A stretch of DNA of 64,000 nt from Flammeovirgaceae bacterium UBA6059 (GCA_002435755.1 DIYH01000038.1:21588-85587), one strand, 5' to 3'. Positions 17,281 through 26,192 are shown, counted from the first letter of the stretch. Notes: generated by a model not told the origin, from the letters alone. Numbers and translations are program-made.

Positions 17281-19653
17281 ATGTCAGTGGACGATAATCA
17301 ACTACCTAAAACACAATTTACTCAAGGAGGGAATAATGATGATGTTCTCGCCAACCTTGATCTAGACAAGATCTTTTCTATACTAAAGAAGAGTGCACCG
17401 TGGGTGGTATTGATATTCCTGATTTGTAATCTGGGTTCATTTATGTACGTGAGATACACCAAACCGGTGTTTCAATCCCTTTCTACCCTGCGCTTATCGA
17501 TCCAAAATGATGCGGGGCTGGTTGGTGTAGCTAATCCTTTGGTCGGATCCGATATCAGTGGGCTTTCGGGTGAGATTGAACTGCTCAGATCAAATCTGTT
17601 TTTTGGTAAAGTGGCTGATGCTATCAATATGGATGTGTCTTACCACTACTACGGTAGATACTTGTCAGATGAACGATACAATAACAGTCCGTTTAAAGTT
17701 GATTATCTTCTTAAAGACGAGAGTTGGTATGACCGACCTATAGATATTGAGATCATCAATGATAATAGTTTTCTAATATATATTGGCTCAGAGCCAAGAC
17801 AGCATCAATTTGGTGAGAAGATAAGTACTACTCCGTTAGATCTTGTCCTCACCAAAACCCCACACTTTTCATCAGAAAATGGAATTGGCCGTTACTTCTT
17901 TACTATCAATAGTCGAGAAGCAGTAATAAGCTATTTGAATTCGGCTGTGACTGTTGAACCGCTTAATCTTAATGCCAAAACAATCAGTGTTGGACTCAAG
18001 GATTTCAATAAGTACAAAGCAAGAGAGATTCTCACAGCTCTAGATACGCTCTATCTGGACTACAACAAAGAGAGCAAAAACCAGGCGATTGAGCAGAAAA
18101 TTGCGTTTGTCGAAAGTCAGATCAGGAACACGGAGGCAGAGGTCTCTTCATATGAGGAATATTTTGAGGATTTCACAATTGACAATCGGACGGTTAATGT
18201 TCAAGCTGATGTGGCTGAAGCGATAGGGATACTTGAAAGATTCGACACCACTCTATTTGAATTTCAAAACAAGATTTCGGCTGTAGATCAGATTATCAAG
18301 CAGATAGAGAGAGGTGAGCAAATATCAATTGATCCTTTCAGCTACGAGTTCTTTCCTTCTTTTATCATATCATCCCTGGATGAGTACAAATCCTATCAGG
18401 TAAGAAAGACTAAACTGCTAAGCTCTTATAATGAGAATACACTAGCCTACCAACAATTGGAAGATGAGACCGGAAATCTGAGCATTGATCTGGTTGACCT
18501 TATCAAACAGTATAAAATCAACCTTTTAGAGTCAAGAAATGAGCTTATCAATAGGCAGTCTCAGATAACCCAATCCTTTTTGCGATTACCTTCCATGGGT
18601 ACGGAATACAATAAGAAACAACGTTCTTACGGGTTAGAATTAGATTTTTATATTTCTCTGATCCAGAGTAAATCTGAATTAGAGATCGCAAAAGCTGGCA
18701 CTGTTACGAATTATGTCATTCTCTCACCACCCAGTTTACCTGATGAACCCATCCATCCCCAGAAGCTCATCATATACGGTATAGGCTTGGTTGCGAGCAT
18801 TTTCTTATCAATTTTCTTCGTCGCGATCAGATATTTGTTGCACACCGAGATCAGTGGAATGAGAGAACTTGAACGACTTGTGCCACTTCCGGTTTTAGGT
18901 TCTGTGCCTTCCTACAAGTATGACAAGAAAGTTCATCATACCCAGCTGGTGATTCACAAAAACCCAAAATCCGTTATTTCTGAAGCTATGAGATCCATCC
19001 GTACTAACATGGATTTTATGAATGCAGGAAATGAAAAGCGGATCATTTCCATTACATCCACCATCAGTGGTGAAGGTAAAACCTTTGTTTCGGTCAACTT
19101 AGCTGGAATCATTGCACTTAGTCATTATAAGGTTGTTATCCTTGACCTAGACCTTCGAAAGGCGAAAGTTCACCTCGCATTCGGTGATGAGAAAAGCGAA
19201 AAAGGAATGAGTACAATACTGATAGATCGACATTCTACCAAAGATTCTATTAGGACCACTATAATTGAAAATCTTGACTACATCCCGGCAGGCCCTATAC
19301 CGCCTAATCCTTCCGAGTTACTGATTAGTAAACGCTTTGATAAACTGATTGAAGAACTGAAAAAAGATTACGATTTTATAATGATGGACACTCCTCCTGT
19401 AGGCTTAGTTACTGATGGTATGTTAGTAATGCAGAAAGCGGACTTACCGATCTATATTGTAAGGGCTGGTTATTCAAGAAAGGCCTTCGCTAATACCATT
19501 AAGAAGGTTGCCCAGGTGAATAACTTCAACAATCTATCGCTTATCCTCAATGGAGCAAAAACCTCTGGAGGTTATGGTTATGGATACGGTTATGGTTATG
19601 GTTATGGATACGGTTATGGCCATGGGTATTACGAAGAAGAGACAAAAAAATAG
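17281..19653 (+). CDS. Wzc-like polysaccharide co-polymerase with BY-type tyrosine kinase domain
   Basis: A 790-residue inner membrane protein controlling polysaccharide chain length and export. It has an N-terminal Wzz domain between two membrane helices (near residues 40-57 and 500-520) with a long periplasmic coiled-coil segment. The cytoplasmic BY-kinase domain has Walker A TISGEGKTF (about 593-602), Walker A' VVILDLDLRKA (about 617-627) and Walker B FIMMDTPPVG (about 699-708). The extreme C terminus is a run of eight Gly-Tyr units plus GHGYY, the autophosphorylated tyrosine cluster. The GY tract is encoded by an exact tandem duplication. Two-domain fusion is normal for Gram-negative BY kinases. 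Confidence 0.95.
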   Translation: MSVDDNQLPKTQFTQGGNNDDVLANLDLDKIFSILKKSAPWVVLIFLICNLGSFMYVRYTKPVFQSLSTLRLSIQNDAGLVGVANPLVGSDISGLSGEIELLRSNLFFGKVADAINMDVSYHYYGRYLSDERYNNSPFKVDYLLKDESWYDRPIDIEIINDNSFLIYIGSEPRQHQFGEKISTTPLDLVLTKTPHFSSENGIGRYFFTINSREAVISYLNSAVTVEPLNLNAKTISVGLKDFNKYKAREILTALDTLYLDYNKESKNQAIEQKIAFVESQIRNTEAEVSSYEEYFEDFTIDNRTVNVQADVAEAIGILERFDTTLFEFQNKISAVDQIIKQIERGEQISIDPFSYEFFPSFIISSLDEYKSYQVRKTKLLSSYNENTLAYQQLEDETGNLSIDLVDLIKQYKINLLESRNELINRQSQITQSFLRLPSMGTEYNKKQRSYGLELDFYISLIQSKSELEIAKAGTVTNYVILSPPSLPDEPIHPQKLIIYGIGLVASIFLSIFFVAIRYLLHTEISGMRELERLVPLPVLGSVPSYKYDKKVHHTQLVIHKNPKSVISEAMRSIRTNMDFMNAGNEKRIISITSTISGEGKTFVSVNLAGIIALSHYKVVILDLDLRKAKVHLAFGDEKSEKGMSTILIDRHSTKDSIRTTIIENLDYIPAGPIPPNPSELLISKRFDKLIEELKKDYDFIMMDTPPVGLVTDGMLVMQKADLPIYIVRAGYSRKAFANTIKKVAQVNNFNNLSLILNGAKTSGGYGYGYGYGYGYGYGYGHGYYEEETKK
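19570..19617 (+). repeat. Exact 2 x 24-bp tandem repeat in the tyrosine tail
   Basis: Bases 19570-19593 and 19594-19617 are identical. Each copy is built of hexamers GGTTAT, GGTTAT, GGATAC, GGTTAT and encodes (GY)4. The shared synonymous variant GGATAC in the same place in both copies indicates duplication rather than selection on the protein alone. Confidence 0.95.
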
Positions 19654-19804
19654 TGCTGAAGAAGTATCAAATGTTTTCTAAAGACGTTCTCAAAAGGACT
19701 CGAATATTTTAAATCTATTTTGTTTAAAGTACTTGATAAGTGACTATCTTAGATCAAACCAAGGTAGATGACTCACTTCCAAGTGTTCTATTCCTTATTG
19801 TTGG

Positions 19805-19829
19805 AGATTTCGTTTTCCAGTGGAAATCT
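19805..19829. promoter_or_regulatory. Inverted repeat upstream of the TPR gene promoter
   Basis: Arms AGATTTC (19805-19811) and GAAATCT (19823-19829) with an 11-bp spacer, just upstream of the -7 element at 19845. This could be an operator for the downstream operon; the sequence alone cannot show that. Confidence 0.25.
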
Positions 19830-19844
19830 ATCTCATTTTCTAAC

Positions 19845-19852
19845 TAACTTTG
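19845..19852 (+). promoter_or_regulatory. -7 promoter element of the TPR-comA-DUF368-aroE group
   Basis: TAACTTTG fits TANNTTTG exactly and lies 21 bp before ATG 19874. It overlaps the in-frame TTG at 19850, which is therefore not the start codon. The -33 region is weak. Confidence 0.55.
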
Positions 19853-19873
19853 CGGGCTCAAATTTTGACTACT

Positions 19874-21283
19874 ATGGCGGAGAACTATAAACGTCGGGAA
19901 GAAGAAGAAAGGGAATTGATTAGAAAGTTTGAAGCCTATCTCAAGCATCAAGAGAGCCATTATTTTGATTCTGATAAGTGGGAGACCATCATCCAGTATT
20001 ACTTAGACCATCAGAAGAACAAGCGAGCACTAAAGGCAGCTGACATGGCGGCAGAGCTATATCCTTACAATGCGGACATTACTATAATGCGCGCGCAGGT
20101 GCTCAGCAGTCTGGACAATTATGAGGAAGCCCTACAAATCTTGGATGAAGCGCTTAACATCCACCCGAGCGATGATGAGATTATGCTTATGAAAGGTAAT
20201 GTTCATTCAGTGCTAGGACAACCTGACCAGGCGATTGCCAGTTTTGAAATGGCATTGAATTACGCCGAGGAGAAAGATGATATCTATTATCATATTGGTC
20301 TTACCTACCAAACTCAATCTGAATACAATAAAGCAGCGAAGTATTATAGATTGGCCATAGAGGAAAACCTCAATCACGAAAGTGCCTTATACGAACTAGC
20401 ATATTGTCTTGATATCATCGGAGAACTCGAAACGAGCCTTAATTACTATGAGCAATTCATAGATAAGGACCCATTTTCAGAGTACGCCTGGTATAATATT
20501 GGTATTGTCTATAACAAACTAGGTCAATACGAAAAGGCCATTGATGCTTATGAGTACGCATTAGCTATTGATGATACTTTTAGCTCGGCACACTTTAATA
20601 TGGGTAATGCTTTCATGAATCTAGGCCAATTCACTAAAGCGTTGGATGCCTACAGGAGTACGTTGGATATGGAAGGTGCTAGCGCTGAGACTTATTGTTG
20701 TTTGGGGGCTGCTTACGAGAAGCTAGAACAATTTGACCTGGCGATCAAGTACTACCGTAAATCCGTCAAACTTGATCAGTTTTATGATGAAGGATGGTTC
20801 GGTATAGGCATCTGTATGTCCTTCAAGGACAAATGGTATGAGGCCGTTCATTTTTTCAATAAAGCGCTAAAGCTGGACGCAGAGAATGCTGTTTACTGGA
20901 AGGCTGTGGCTGAAGCAGAGACTAAAGTAGGAAACATAGTTTCTGCTATTGATGCTTATGAGGAAGCCTTGGCTTTAGATCCTTCTGATTACGAGACCTG
21001 GCTTGCTTTTTCGCATATTTATTTTGAACAGGGTGAGTATGGCAAAGCAGCAGAGACCATCGAACAAGCGATAGACGAACAGCCGGAAGTAGCAGATCTT
21101 TACTACAGATTAGTAGCCTATCTTATTTCTGAAGGTAAGTACAAAGAAGCCTTCAACATATTAGAGAATGCGCTATTTTTGGATTTTGATAAGCATACAG
21201 CCTTGTATGACTTTTTTCCAAAGCTTGAGACACAAAAAGCGCTTTTTAAGATTATCGAACAGCACCGAAAACAGAATTCTTAA
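19874..21283 (+). CDS. Tetratricopeptide repeat protein
   Basis: A 469-residue protein made almost wholly of TPR units, with no signal peptide or membrane segment, so it is probably cytoplasmic. At least ten repeats are visible with the W/L-G-Y-A-P signature spacing (for example AWYNIGIVYNKLGQYEKAIDAYEYALAID in parts, then HFNMGNAFMNLGQFTKALDAYRSTL). It begins with a charged helix (MAENYKRREEEERELIRKF). TPR arrays bind partner proteins; the partner is unknown. The TAA stop overlaps the ATG of phosphosulfolactate synthase by one base, so they are translationally coupled. Confidence 0.92.
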   Translation: MAENYKRREEEERELIRKFEAYLKHQESHYFDSDKWETIIQYYLDHQKNKRALKAADMAAELYPYNADITIMRAQVLSSLDNYEEALQILDEALNIHPSDDEIMLMKGNVHSVLGQPDQAIASFEMALNYAEEKDDIYYHIGLTYQTQSEYNKAAKYYRLAIEENLNHESALYELAYCLDIIGELETSLNYYEQFIDKDPFSEYAWYNIGIVYNKLGQYEKAIDAYEYALAIDDTFSSAHFNMGNAFMNLGQFTKALDAYRSTLDMEGASAETYCCLGAAYEKLEQFDLAIKYYRKSVKLDQFYDEGWFGIGICMSFKDKWYEAVHFFNKALKLDAENAVYWKAVAEAETKVGNIVSAIDAYEEALALDPSDYETWLAFSHIYFEQGEYGKAAETIEQAIDEQPEVADLYYRLVAYLISEGKYKEAFNILENALFLDFDKHTALYDFFPKLETQKALFKIIEQHRKQNS

Positions 21284-22047
21284 TGAATTATACTCTGAGT
21301 AAGATACCTGAGAGGTCAAAAAAGCCTCGGCAGGAAGGGTTAACTATGGTCATGGATAAAGGCCTAAGTCTGCGTGAAGTTGAAGACATGTTGAGTGTCA
21401 GTGCCGACCATATGGATATAGTGAAGATGGGTTGGGCTACCTCTTACGTAACGCCTATTCTCAAAGAAAAAATAGAATTGTACAGATCAGCAGATGTACC
21501 GGTATATCTCGGAGGTACTTTGTTTGAGGCATTTGTAGTACGAGACCAGTTTGAAGACTATATCAAGGTGCTTGAAAAGTATGATCTTAAGTTCGCGGAA
21601 GTGTCGGACGGGTCTGTAGTGATGGACCATGACGTTAAGTGTGATTATATTTCTAAACTGGCCCAACACGTGACAGTATTATCTGAGGTAGGCTCCAAAG
21701 ACGCTGAGAAGATCATTCCCCCATACAAATGGATTGAGCAGATGCAGAAAGAGCTCGATGCAGGGGCCTGGAAAGTAATTGGTGAAGCGCGTGAAGGTGG
21801 AAATGTTGGCCTTTTTAGAGATTCCGGTGAAGTACGTCAGGGTCTTGTCGAGGAGATTTTGACACAAATCCCCAACGACAAAATTATGTGGGAGGCACCT
21901 CAGAAGGCTCAACAGGTATGGTTTATTAAGTTGCTCGGAGCTAATGTGAACCTTGGTAACATTGCTCCTAATGAAGTGATTCCGTTAGAAACGATCAGAC
22001 TCGGATTGAGAGGAGATACTTTCGATCACTTCCTCAATAAGCTGTAA
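21283..22047 (+). CDS. Phosphosulfolactate synthase (ComA family)
   Basis: A 254-residue TIM-barrel enzyme of the ComA family, which adds sulfite to phosphoenolpyruvate to give phosphosulfolactate. Family motifs visible are the opening PRQEGLTMVMDKGLS, DIVKMGWATSY, VYLGGTLFEAF, FAEVSDGSV and the C-terminal VIGEAREGGNVGLF and WEAPQKAQQVWFIKLLG. In methanogens the product feeds coenzyme M synthesis. Bacteroidota do not make coenzyme M, so a role in making sulfolactate or cysteate, the headgroup precursor of sulfonolipids (capnoids), is an attractive inference. It is coupled to the TPR gene upstream and lies 5 bp before the DUF368 gene. Confidence 0.9.
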   Translation: MNYTLSKIPERSKKPRQEGLTMVMDKGLSLREVEDMLSVSADHMDIVKMGWATSYVTPILKEKIELYRSADVPVYLGGTLFEAFVVRDQFEDYIKVLEKYDLKFAEVSDGSVVMDHDVKCDYISKLAQHVTVLSEVGSKDAEKIIPPYKWIEQMQKELDAGAWKVIGEAREGGNVGLFRDSGEVRQGLVEEILTQIPNDKIMWEAPQKAQQVWFIKLLGANVNLGNIAPNEVIPLETIRLGLRGDTFDHFLNKL

Positions 22048-22052
22048 ATGCA

Positions 22053-23000
22053 TTGGCATTGAGACAGGTCAAAGACTATATGACCCTCGTCCTCAAAGGG
22101 ATTGCTATGGGTGGCGCTGACGTCATTCCAGGAGTATCAGGAGGAACTATTGCCTTTATAACGGGTATATATGAGGAGCTCATCAACTCCATTAAATCTG
22201 TTGATGTGGAGGCATTCCGCTTATTGCTCTCATTCAAACTGGCTGCATTTTGGAAGCATATCAACGGAGCATTCCTGATCAGCGTTCTGGGCGGGATATT
22301 GATTAGTATACTCTCCCTGGCAAGATTGGTCACATATCTGATGGTCAATCACCCTATTCAGCTTTGGTCCTTCTTTTTTGGGTTGATCATTATTTCAGCG
22401 CTGATGGTGGCCAAAGAGATTAAGCAGTGGAACATAGCCTCAGTAAGTGCTCTGATTGCAGGCGTACTGATGGCCTACCTCATTACTTCTGCCACTCCTG
22501 CCACTACACCTGAGGGATTATTGTTCGTGTGCTTATCGGGAATGATTGCAATATGTGCCATGATTCTACCGGGAATATCTGGTAGCTTCATACTTCTGAT
22601 ACTTGGTAAATATCAATATGTGCTCGGTGCAGTTAAGGACTTTGATATAGTTGTAATTGTAGTTTTTGCAATTGGATGTCTTGTTGGTATTCTATCTTTT
22701 GCCAGATTGATTTCGTGGCTACTGAAACAATATCCACTTATTACTATTTCTATCTTGGTCGGCTTTATGATAGGCTCTCTTAATAAAATTTGGCCTTGGC
22801 GACTAGTAACACAATATCGCTTGAACAGTAAAGGTGAGCAGGTCCCCTTTTTAGAAGACAATGTACTACCCGCCGAATACCTAGCAGCTACAGGTCAGGA
22901 GCCTATGTTTATGCAGGCTCTACTCTTCTTTGCACTAGGAATCGGTCTGGTTGTACTCATCGATAAAATAGCTTCCTCGACGAAAAAGCCCGCCACATGA
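22053..23000 (+). CDS. DUF368 membrane protein, probable polyprenyl-phosphate (C55-P) transporter
   Basis: A 315-residue polytopic membrane protein with the DUF368 signature LKGIAMGGADVIPGVSGGTIAFITGIYEELI (in parts) and the second copy AMILPGISGSFILLILGKY, an internal duplication typical of the family. DUF368 proteins (PopT) were recently shown to recycle undecaprenyl phosphate across the cytoplasmic membrane for envelope polymer synthesis. I keep the TTG start at 22053 because the N-terminal KDY-LVLKG segment aligns with family starts; TTG 22059 and ATG 22080 are alternatives. The stop overlaps the aroE ATG by four bases. Confidence 0.9.
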   Translation: MALRQVKDYMTLVLKGIAMGGADVIPGVSGGTIAFITGIYEELINSIKSVDVEAFRLLLSFKLAAFWKHINGAFLISVLGGILISILSLARLVTYLMVNHPIQLWSFFFGLIIISALMVAKEIKQWNIASVSALIAGVLMAYLITSATPATTPEGLLFVCLSGMIAICAMILPGISGSFILLILGKYQYVLGAVKDFDIVVIVVFAIGCLVGILSFARLISWLLKQYPLITISILVGFMIGSLNKIWPWRLVTQYRLNSKGEQVPFLEDNVLPAEYLAATGQEPMFMQALLFFALGIGLVVLIDKIASSTKKPAT

Positions 23001-23734
23001 GACGTTTCGGTCTTATTGGTAAAACACTGAAGCATTCATTTTCTCAGCGGTATTTTTCTGACAAGTTTACTAGTGAGAATATTCGGAATAGTCGATATGA
23101 TCTTTTTGAATTACCGGCCATTGACGATTTTCCTGCTTTGATCGAGAACACATCCGAGCTCATAGGCTTAAACGTGACCATGCCTTACAAAAATGAGGTG
23201 ATGCAATACTTGACGACTCTTGATAGAAGTGCCAAAAAGGTAGGTGCGGTTAATGTAATTAAGATTAACAGTAAGGAAAGGATTGGTTATAACTCCGACT
23301 ACTATGGCTTTAAACTGTCCCTAGAAGGTTGGGTTGGTGATAATGTGAAGGATGCTTTGGTCCTAGGAACGGGCGGTAGTTCTAAAGCTGTGACGGCTGC
23401 CTTGTCCGATCTTGGAATTACTTATCAATATGTTTCGCGTACGCCTAAAACCGATTGCCTCACTTATCGGGACTTATACGAGCAAAAGGAATGGATATCA
23501 GAAGTGCAGCTTATAGTAAATACAACACCACTTGGTATGTATCCTGATATGGATAACATGGCCGATATTCCAATGGGGTTGATTGCCGAGCACCATTTTG
23601 TTTATGACCTGGTTTACAATCCTTTGGAAACCAAATTGATGAGAGAGGCTAAGACGCGAGGAGCTCAGGTGAAAAATGGGCTGGAAATGCTCGAATTGCA
23701 AGCGGAAAAGTCCTGGGAGATATGGAATAGTTAG
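22997..23734 (+). CDS. aroE: Shikimate dehydrogenase
   Basis: A 245-residue NADP-dependent enzyme that reduces 3-dehydroshikimate to shikimate in the aromatic amino acid pathway. The substrate site motifs are present: SFSQRYFSDKF (in place of the usual SxS), NVTMPYK with the catalytic Lys, and NSDYYGF with the paired Asp. The nucleotide-binding loop is LVLGTGGSSKAV and NTTPLGMYPD is the late signature. At 245 residues it is on the short side but complete. It is the last gene of the TPR-comA-DUF368-aroE group, starting inside the DUF368 stop (ATGA). Confidence 0.95.
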   Translation: MRRFGLIGKTLKHSFSQRYFSDKFTSENIRNSRYDLFELPAIDDFPALIENTSELIGLNVTMPYKNEVMQYLTTLDRSAKKVGAVNVIKINSKERIGYNSDYYGFKLSLEGWVGDNVKDALVLGTGGSSKAVTAALSDLGITYQYVSRTPKTDCLTYRDLYEQKEWISEVQLIVNTTPLGMYPDMDNMADIPMGLIAEHHFVYDLVYNPLETKLMREAKTRGAQVKNGLEMLELQAEKSWEIWNS

Positions 23735-23809
23735 AAGCGTCAGACACTTCTTTATTTTTCTTAACTATGAATCTTTAGCTTCGTTAACTGATCTAAAATC
23801 TCACTTGCA

Positions 23810-25840
23810 TTGGATTTCGAATTAATCTCAGAGTACGAGCCAACGGGCGACCAACCGAAGGCCATTGACCAGCTGGTAGAGGGTATTGATAATGAGGAGC
23901 CAGCACAAACCTTACTTGGTGTTACCGGTTCTGGAAAGACATTCACGGTAGCTAACCTGATCAACCGGGTCAATAAGCCTACCCTTGTCCTAAGTCATAA
24001 CAAGACACTAGCTGCCCAACTCTATGGAGAATTGAAGCAGTTTTTCCCTAATAATGCTGTCGAGTACTTCATTTCCTACTACGACTACTATCAACCTGAG
24101 GCTTTTCTGCCAACGACTAACCTGTACATAGAAAAGGACCTATCGATCAATGAAGAGATCGAGAAACTCAGGCTTGCGGCTACCTCTTCATTGTTGACCG
24201 GAAGAAGGGATGTGATTGTGGTGGCTTCCGTATCGTGCATCTATGGTATTGGTAACCCTGACGAGTTTGGGAAGAATGTTGTCCGATTGCAGCAAGGTGA
24301 TCGTGTACCCAGAAGCAAGTTGCTACATGATCTTGTCAATATACTTTACAGTAGGTCTGAAGCTGATTTTAAAAGAGGCAACTTTCGGGTAAAAGGAGAT
24401 ACAGTAGACATTTTTTTGGCGTATGCCGATTTTGGTTACCGCGTCATTTTTTGGGGTGATGAGGTGGAAGAAATTCACCGTATAGAGCCTGGCACAGGCA
24501 AGAAAATATCCGATGAGCGTATCATCACTATATTCCCCGCTAACCTTTTTGTTACAGGTAAGGACTCCCTGAATCAAGCTATCAGAGAGATACAAGATGA
24601 TATGGTGGGGCAGGTGGCTTTCTTTGAAGAAGAACAAAAGTATGTGGAGGCTAAACGCTTGAAGGAACGTACAGAGTTTGACATGGAGATGATGCGCGAG
24701 CTGGGCTATTGCTCGGGTGTTGAGAACTACTCAAGGTATTTTGATCGACGGGATCCCGGTATGCGTCCGTTCTGTCTTCTTGACTATTTCCCGGATGACT
24801 ACTTGATGGTGATCGATGAGAGTCATGTGACTGTTCCTCAGGTGAGGGCAATGTGGGGTGGAGATCGTGCACGCAAGATCAATCTGGTCGATTATGGTTT
24901 CAGGTTACCATCGGCGTTAGACAACCGTCCACTTACCTTCAACGAATTTGAGTCAATGCTCAATCAGGTAATTTTTGTAAGCGCTACCCCCGGAGACTAT
25001 GAGCTCCGAAAATCAGAAGGTGTTGTAGTTGAGCAGTTGATCAGACCTACGGGATTGTTAGACCCTATCATACACATTAGGCCTACCGTCAATCAGATCG
25101 ACGACCTGCTCGAAGAGATTCACGGTAGGATAAAAGTAGAAGAACGAGTACTGGTCACCACCCTTACAAAGCGGATGGCTGAGGAACTGTCCAAGTACCT
25201 TGATCGTGTAGGTGTAAAATGCCGGTACATACATTCAGAGGTAGATACCCTGGATCGGGTAGAGATCTTAAGAGAATTGCGTCTTGGTATCTTTGATGTC
25301 TTAGTAGGGGTTAACCTGCTGAGAGAAGGTCTTGACTTACCAGAAGTTTCCCTTGTAGCCATCATGGATGCGGACAAGGAAGGTTTCTTAAGAAATGAGC
25401 GATCTCTAGTGCAGACCATCGGTCGTGCAGCACGGAATGCGAATGGTGAGGTGATCATGTATGCAGACTCGGTAACTGGCTCAATGCAAGTGGCGATTGA
25501 TGAGACCAATCGTAGAAGGGCAATACAGATGGAGTACAATGAAGCCAATGGAATAGTCCCAAAGACAATCTTGAAGTCCAAAGAAAGGATCATGGAACAA
25601 ACCAGTGTGGCCGATTCCAAGAAAAGCACGAAGCGTAAATACTATCTTGAAAACGAAGAACCTAGTGTAGCAGCTGATCCTGTAGTTGCCTATATGGGCA
25701 AAGATGAGCTTGAGAAGTTGATTAACACAACGAGAAAATCAATGGAGAAAGCCGCCAAAGAGCTGGACTTTATGGAAGCTGCAAGATTGAGGGACGAGTT
25801 GCTTGCGCTGCAGGAGCTTAAAAAGACGAAAAAGGAGTAG
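23810..25840 (+). CDS. uvrB: UvrABC system protein B (excinuclease subunit)
   Basis: A 676-residue DNA repair helicase-like protein that verifies lesions and recruits UvrC. It starts at a TTG (23810), giving DFELISEYEPTGDQPKAID as in other UvrB proteins. Visible elements: Walker A GVTGSGKT (about residues 38-45), the damage-probing hairpin region YYDYYQPEAFLP, DExH-type VIDESHVT, motif V/VI GVNLLREGLDLPEVS and QTIGRAARN, and a C-terminal UVR domain (LEKLINTTRKSMEKAAKELD, split). All are intact and the length is normal. It is monocistronic here. Confidence 0.98.
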   Translation: MDFELISEYEPTGDQPKAIDQLVEGIDNEEPAQTLLGVTGSGKTFTVANLINRVNKPTLVLSHNKTLAAQLYGELKQFFPNNAVEYFISYYDYYQPEAFLPTTNLYIEKDLSINEEIEKLRLAATSSLLTGRRDVIVVASVSCIYGIGNPDEFGKNVVRLQQGDRVPRSKLLHDLVNILYSRSEADFKRGNFRVKGDTVDIFLAYADFGYRVIFWGDEVEEIHRIEPGTGKKISDERIITIFPANLFVTGKDSLNQAIREIQDDMVGQVAFFEEEQKYVEAKRLKERTEFDMEMMRELGYCSGVENYSRYFDRRDPGMRPFCLLDYFPDDYLMVIDESHVTVPQVRAMWGGDRARKINLVDYGFRLPSALDNRPLTFNEFESMLNQVIFVSATPGDYELRKSEGVVVEQLIRPTGLLDPIIHIRPTVNQIDDLLEEIHGRIKVEERVLVTTLTKRMAEELSKYLDRVGVKCRYIHSEVDTLDRVEILRELRLGIFDVLVGVNLLREGLDLPEVSLVAIMDADKEGFLRNERSLVQTIGRAARNANGEVIMYADSVTGSMQVAIDETNRRRAIQMEYNEANGIVPKTILKSKERIMEQTSVADSKKSTKRKYYLENEEPSVAADPVVAYMGKDELEKLINTTRKSMEKAAKELDFMEAARLRDELLALQELKKTKKE

Positions 25841-25878
25841 CGCCAGTTTAGGCTGCAATAATGTTTCAGTCAGAGCAT

Positions 25879-25902
25879 AAAAAAACCCCGACTAGCGGGG
25901 TT
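25879..25902 (-). terminator. Terminator of the CxxC micro-protein gene, possibly bidirectional with uvrB
   Basis: Stem AACCCCG / CGGGGTT with a 5-base loop. On the minus strand it is followed by seven T residues, so it ends transcription of the small gene at 25941-26108. On the plus strand the tail is weaker (CCAATATTTT), so any uvrB termination would be less efficient. Confidence 0.88.
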
Positions 25903-25940
25903 CCAATATTTTGTGGTTTGTCAAGACTCAAACTTTACTC

Positions 25941-26108
25941 TTAGCTTCCGCAACCAACACATTCGATGGTTTGATTCATTGGTTTAGTACCACTCAACTG
26001 CATTTTGAGATTGTGGATCTTGTCACGAATCTCCATGTCTTTAAACATGTCGCCGCTGAGTTGGCCTTCCAATGAGCTAATTTCTTGTTCGATCTGTTCT
26101 GCAGTCAT
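25941..26108 (-). CDS. Conserved-looking 55-residue CxxC micro-protein
   Basis: A short frame encoding 55 residues: an acidic, helical N-terminal part (MTAEQIEQEISSLEGQLSGD, then MFKDMEIRDKIHNLKMQLSG) and a C-terminal tail TIECVGCGS with a CxxC pair. It has its own promoter elements upstream and a strong terminator 38 bp downstream, which together argue for a real gene. The C-terminal CxxC-Gly-Ser could bind a metal or undergo redox chemistry, while the rest looks like a short coiled coil. I believe similar short proteins occur in other Bacteroidota but cannot confirm it here; no function is assigned. Confidence 0.8.
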   Translation of the reverse strand: MTAEQIEQEISSLEGQLSGDMFKDMEIRDKIHNLKMQLSGTKPMNQTIECVGCGS

Positions 26109-26148
26109 AGTTATTATTTAATTGAAGATGAAGATTGAATATAAAAAA

Positions 26149-26179
26149 CAAATATTTCCATTGCCACTAAAACGTTAAA
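26149..26179 (-). promoter_or_regulatory. Promoter of the CxxC micro-protein gene
   Basis: Minus strand: TTTA (26179-26176), 19-bp spacer, AATATTTG (26156-26149), matching TTTG-N19-TANNTTTG at 3 of 4 and 7 of 8 conserved or neutral positions. It lies about 40 bp before the start codon. Confidence 0.6.
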
Positions 26180-26192
26180 CTTTCTTGCAAAT

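Noticed and set aside
19570..19632. CRISPR-like or satellite array
   Set aside because: The repeat is in frame within the kinase gene and encodes the known tyrosine-rich tail; there are no unique spacers.
25120..25629. A 169-codon open frame on the minus strand inside uvrB
   Set aside because: It lies wholly within a certain gene on the other strand, has no promoter or protein-like composition, and is Ser/Arg-rich as expected of an antisense shadow.
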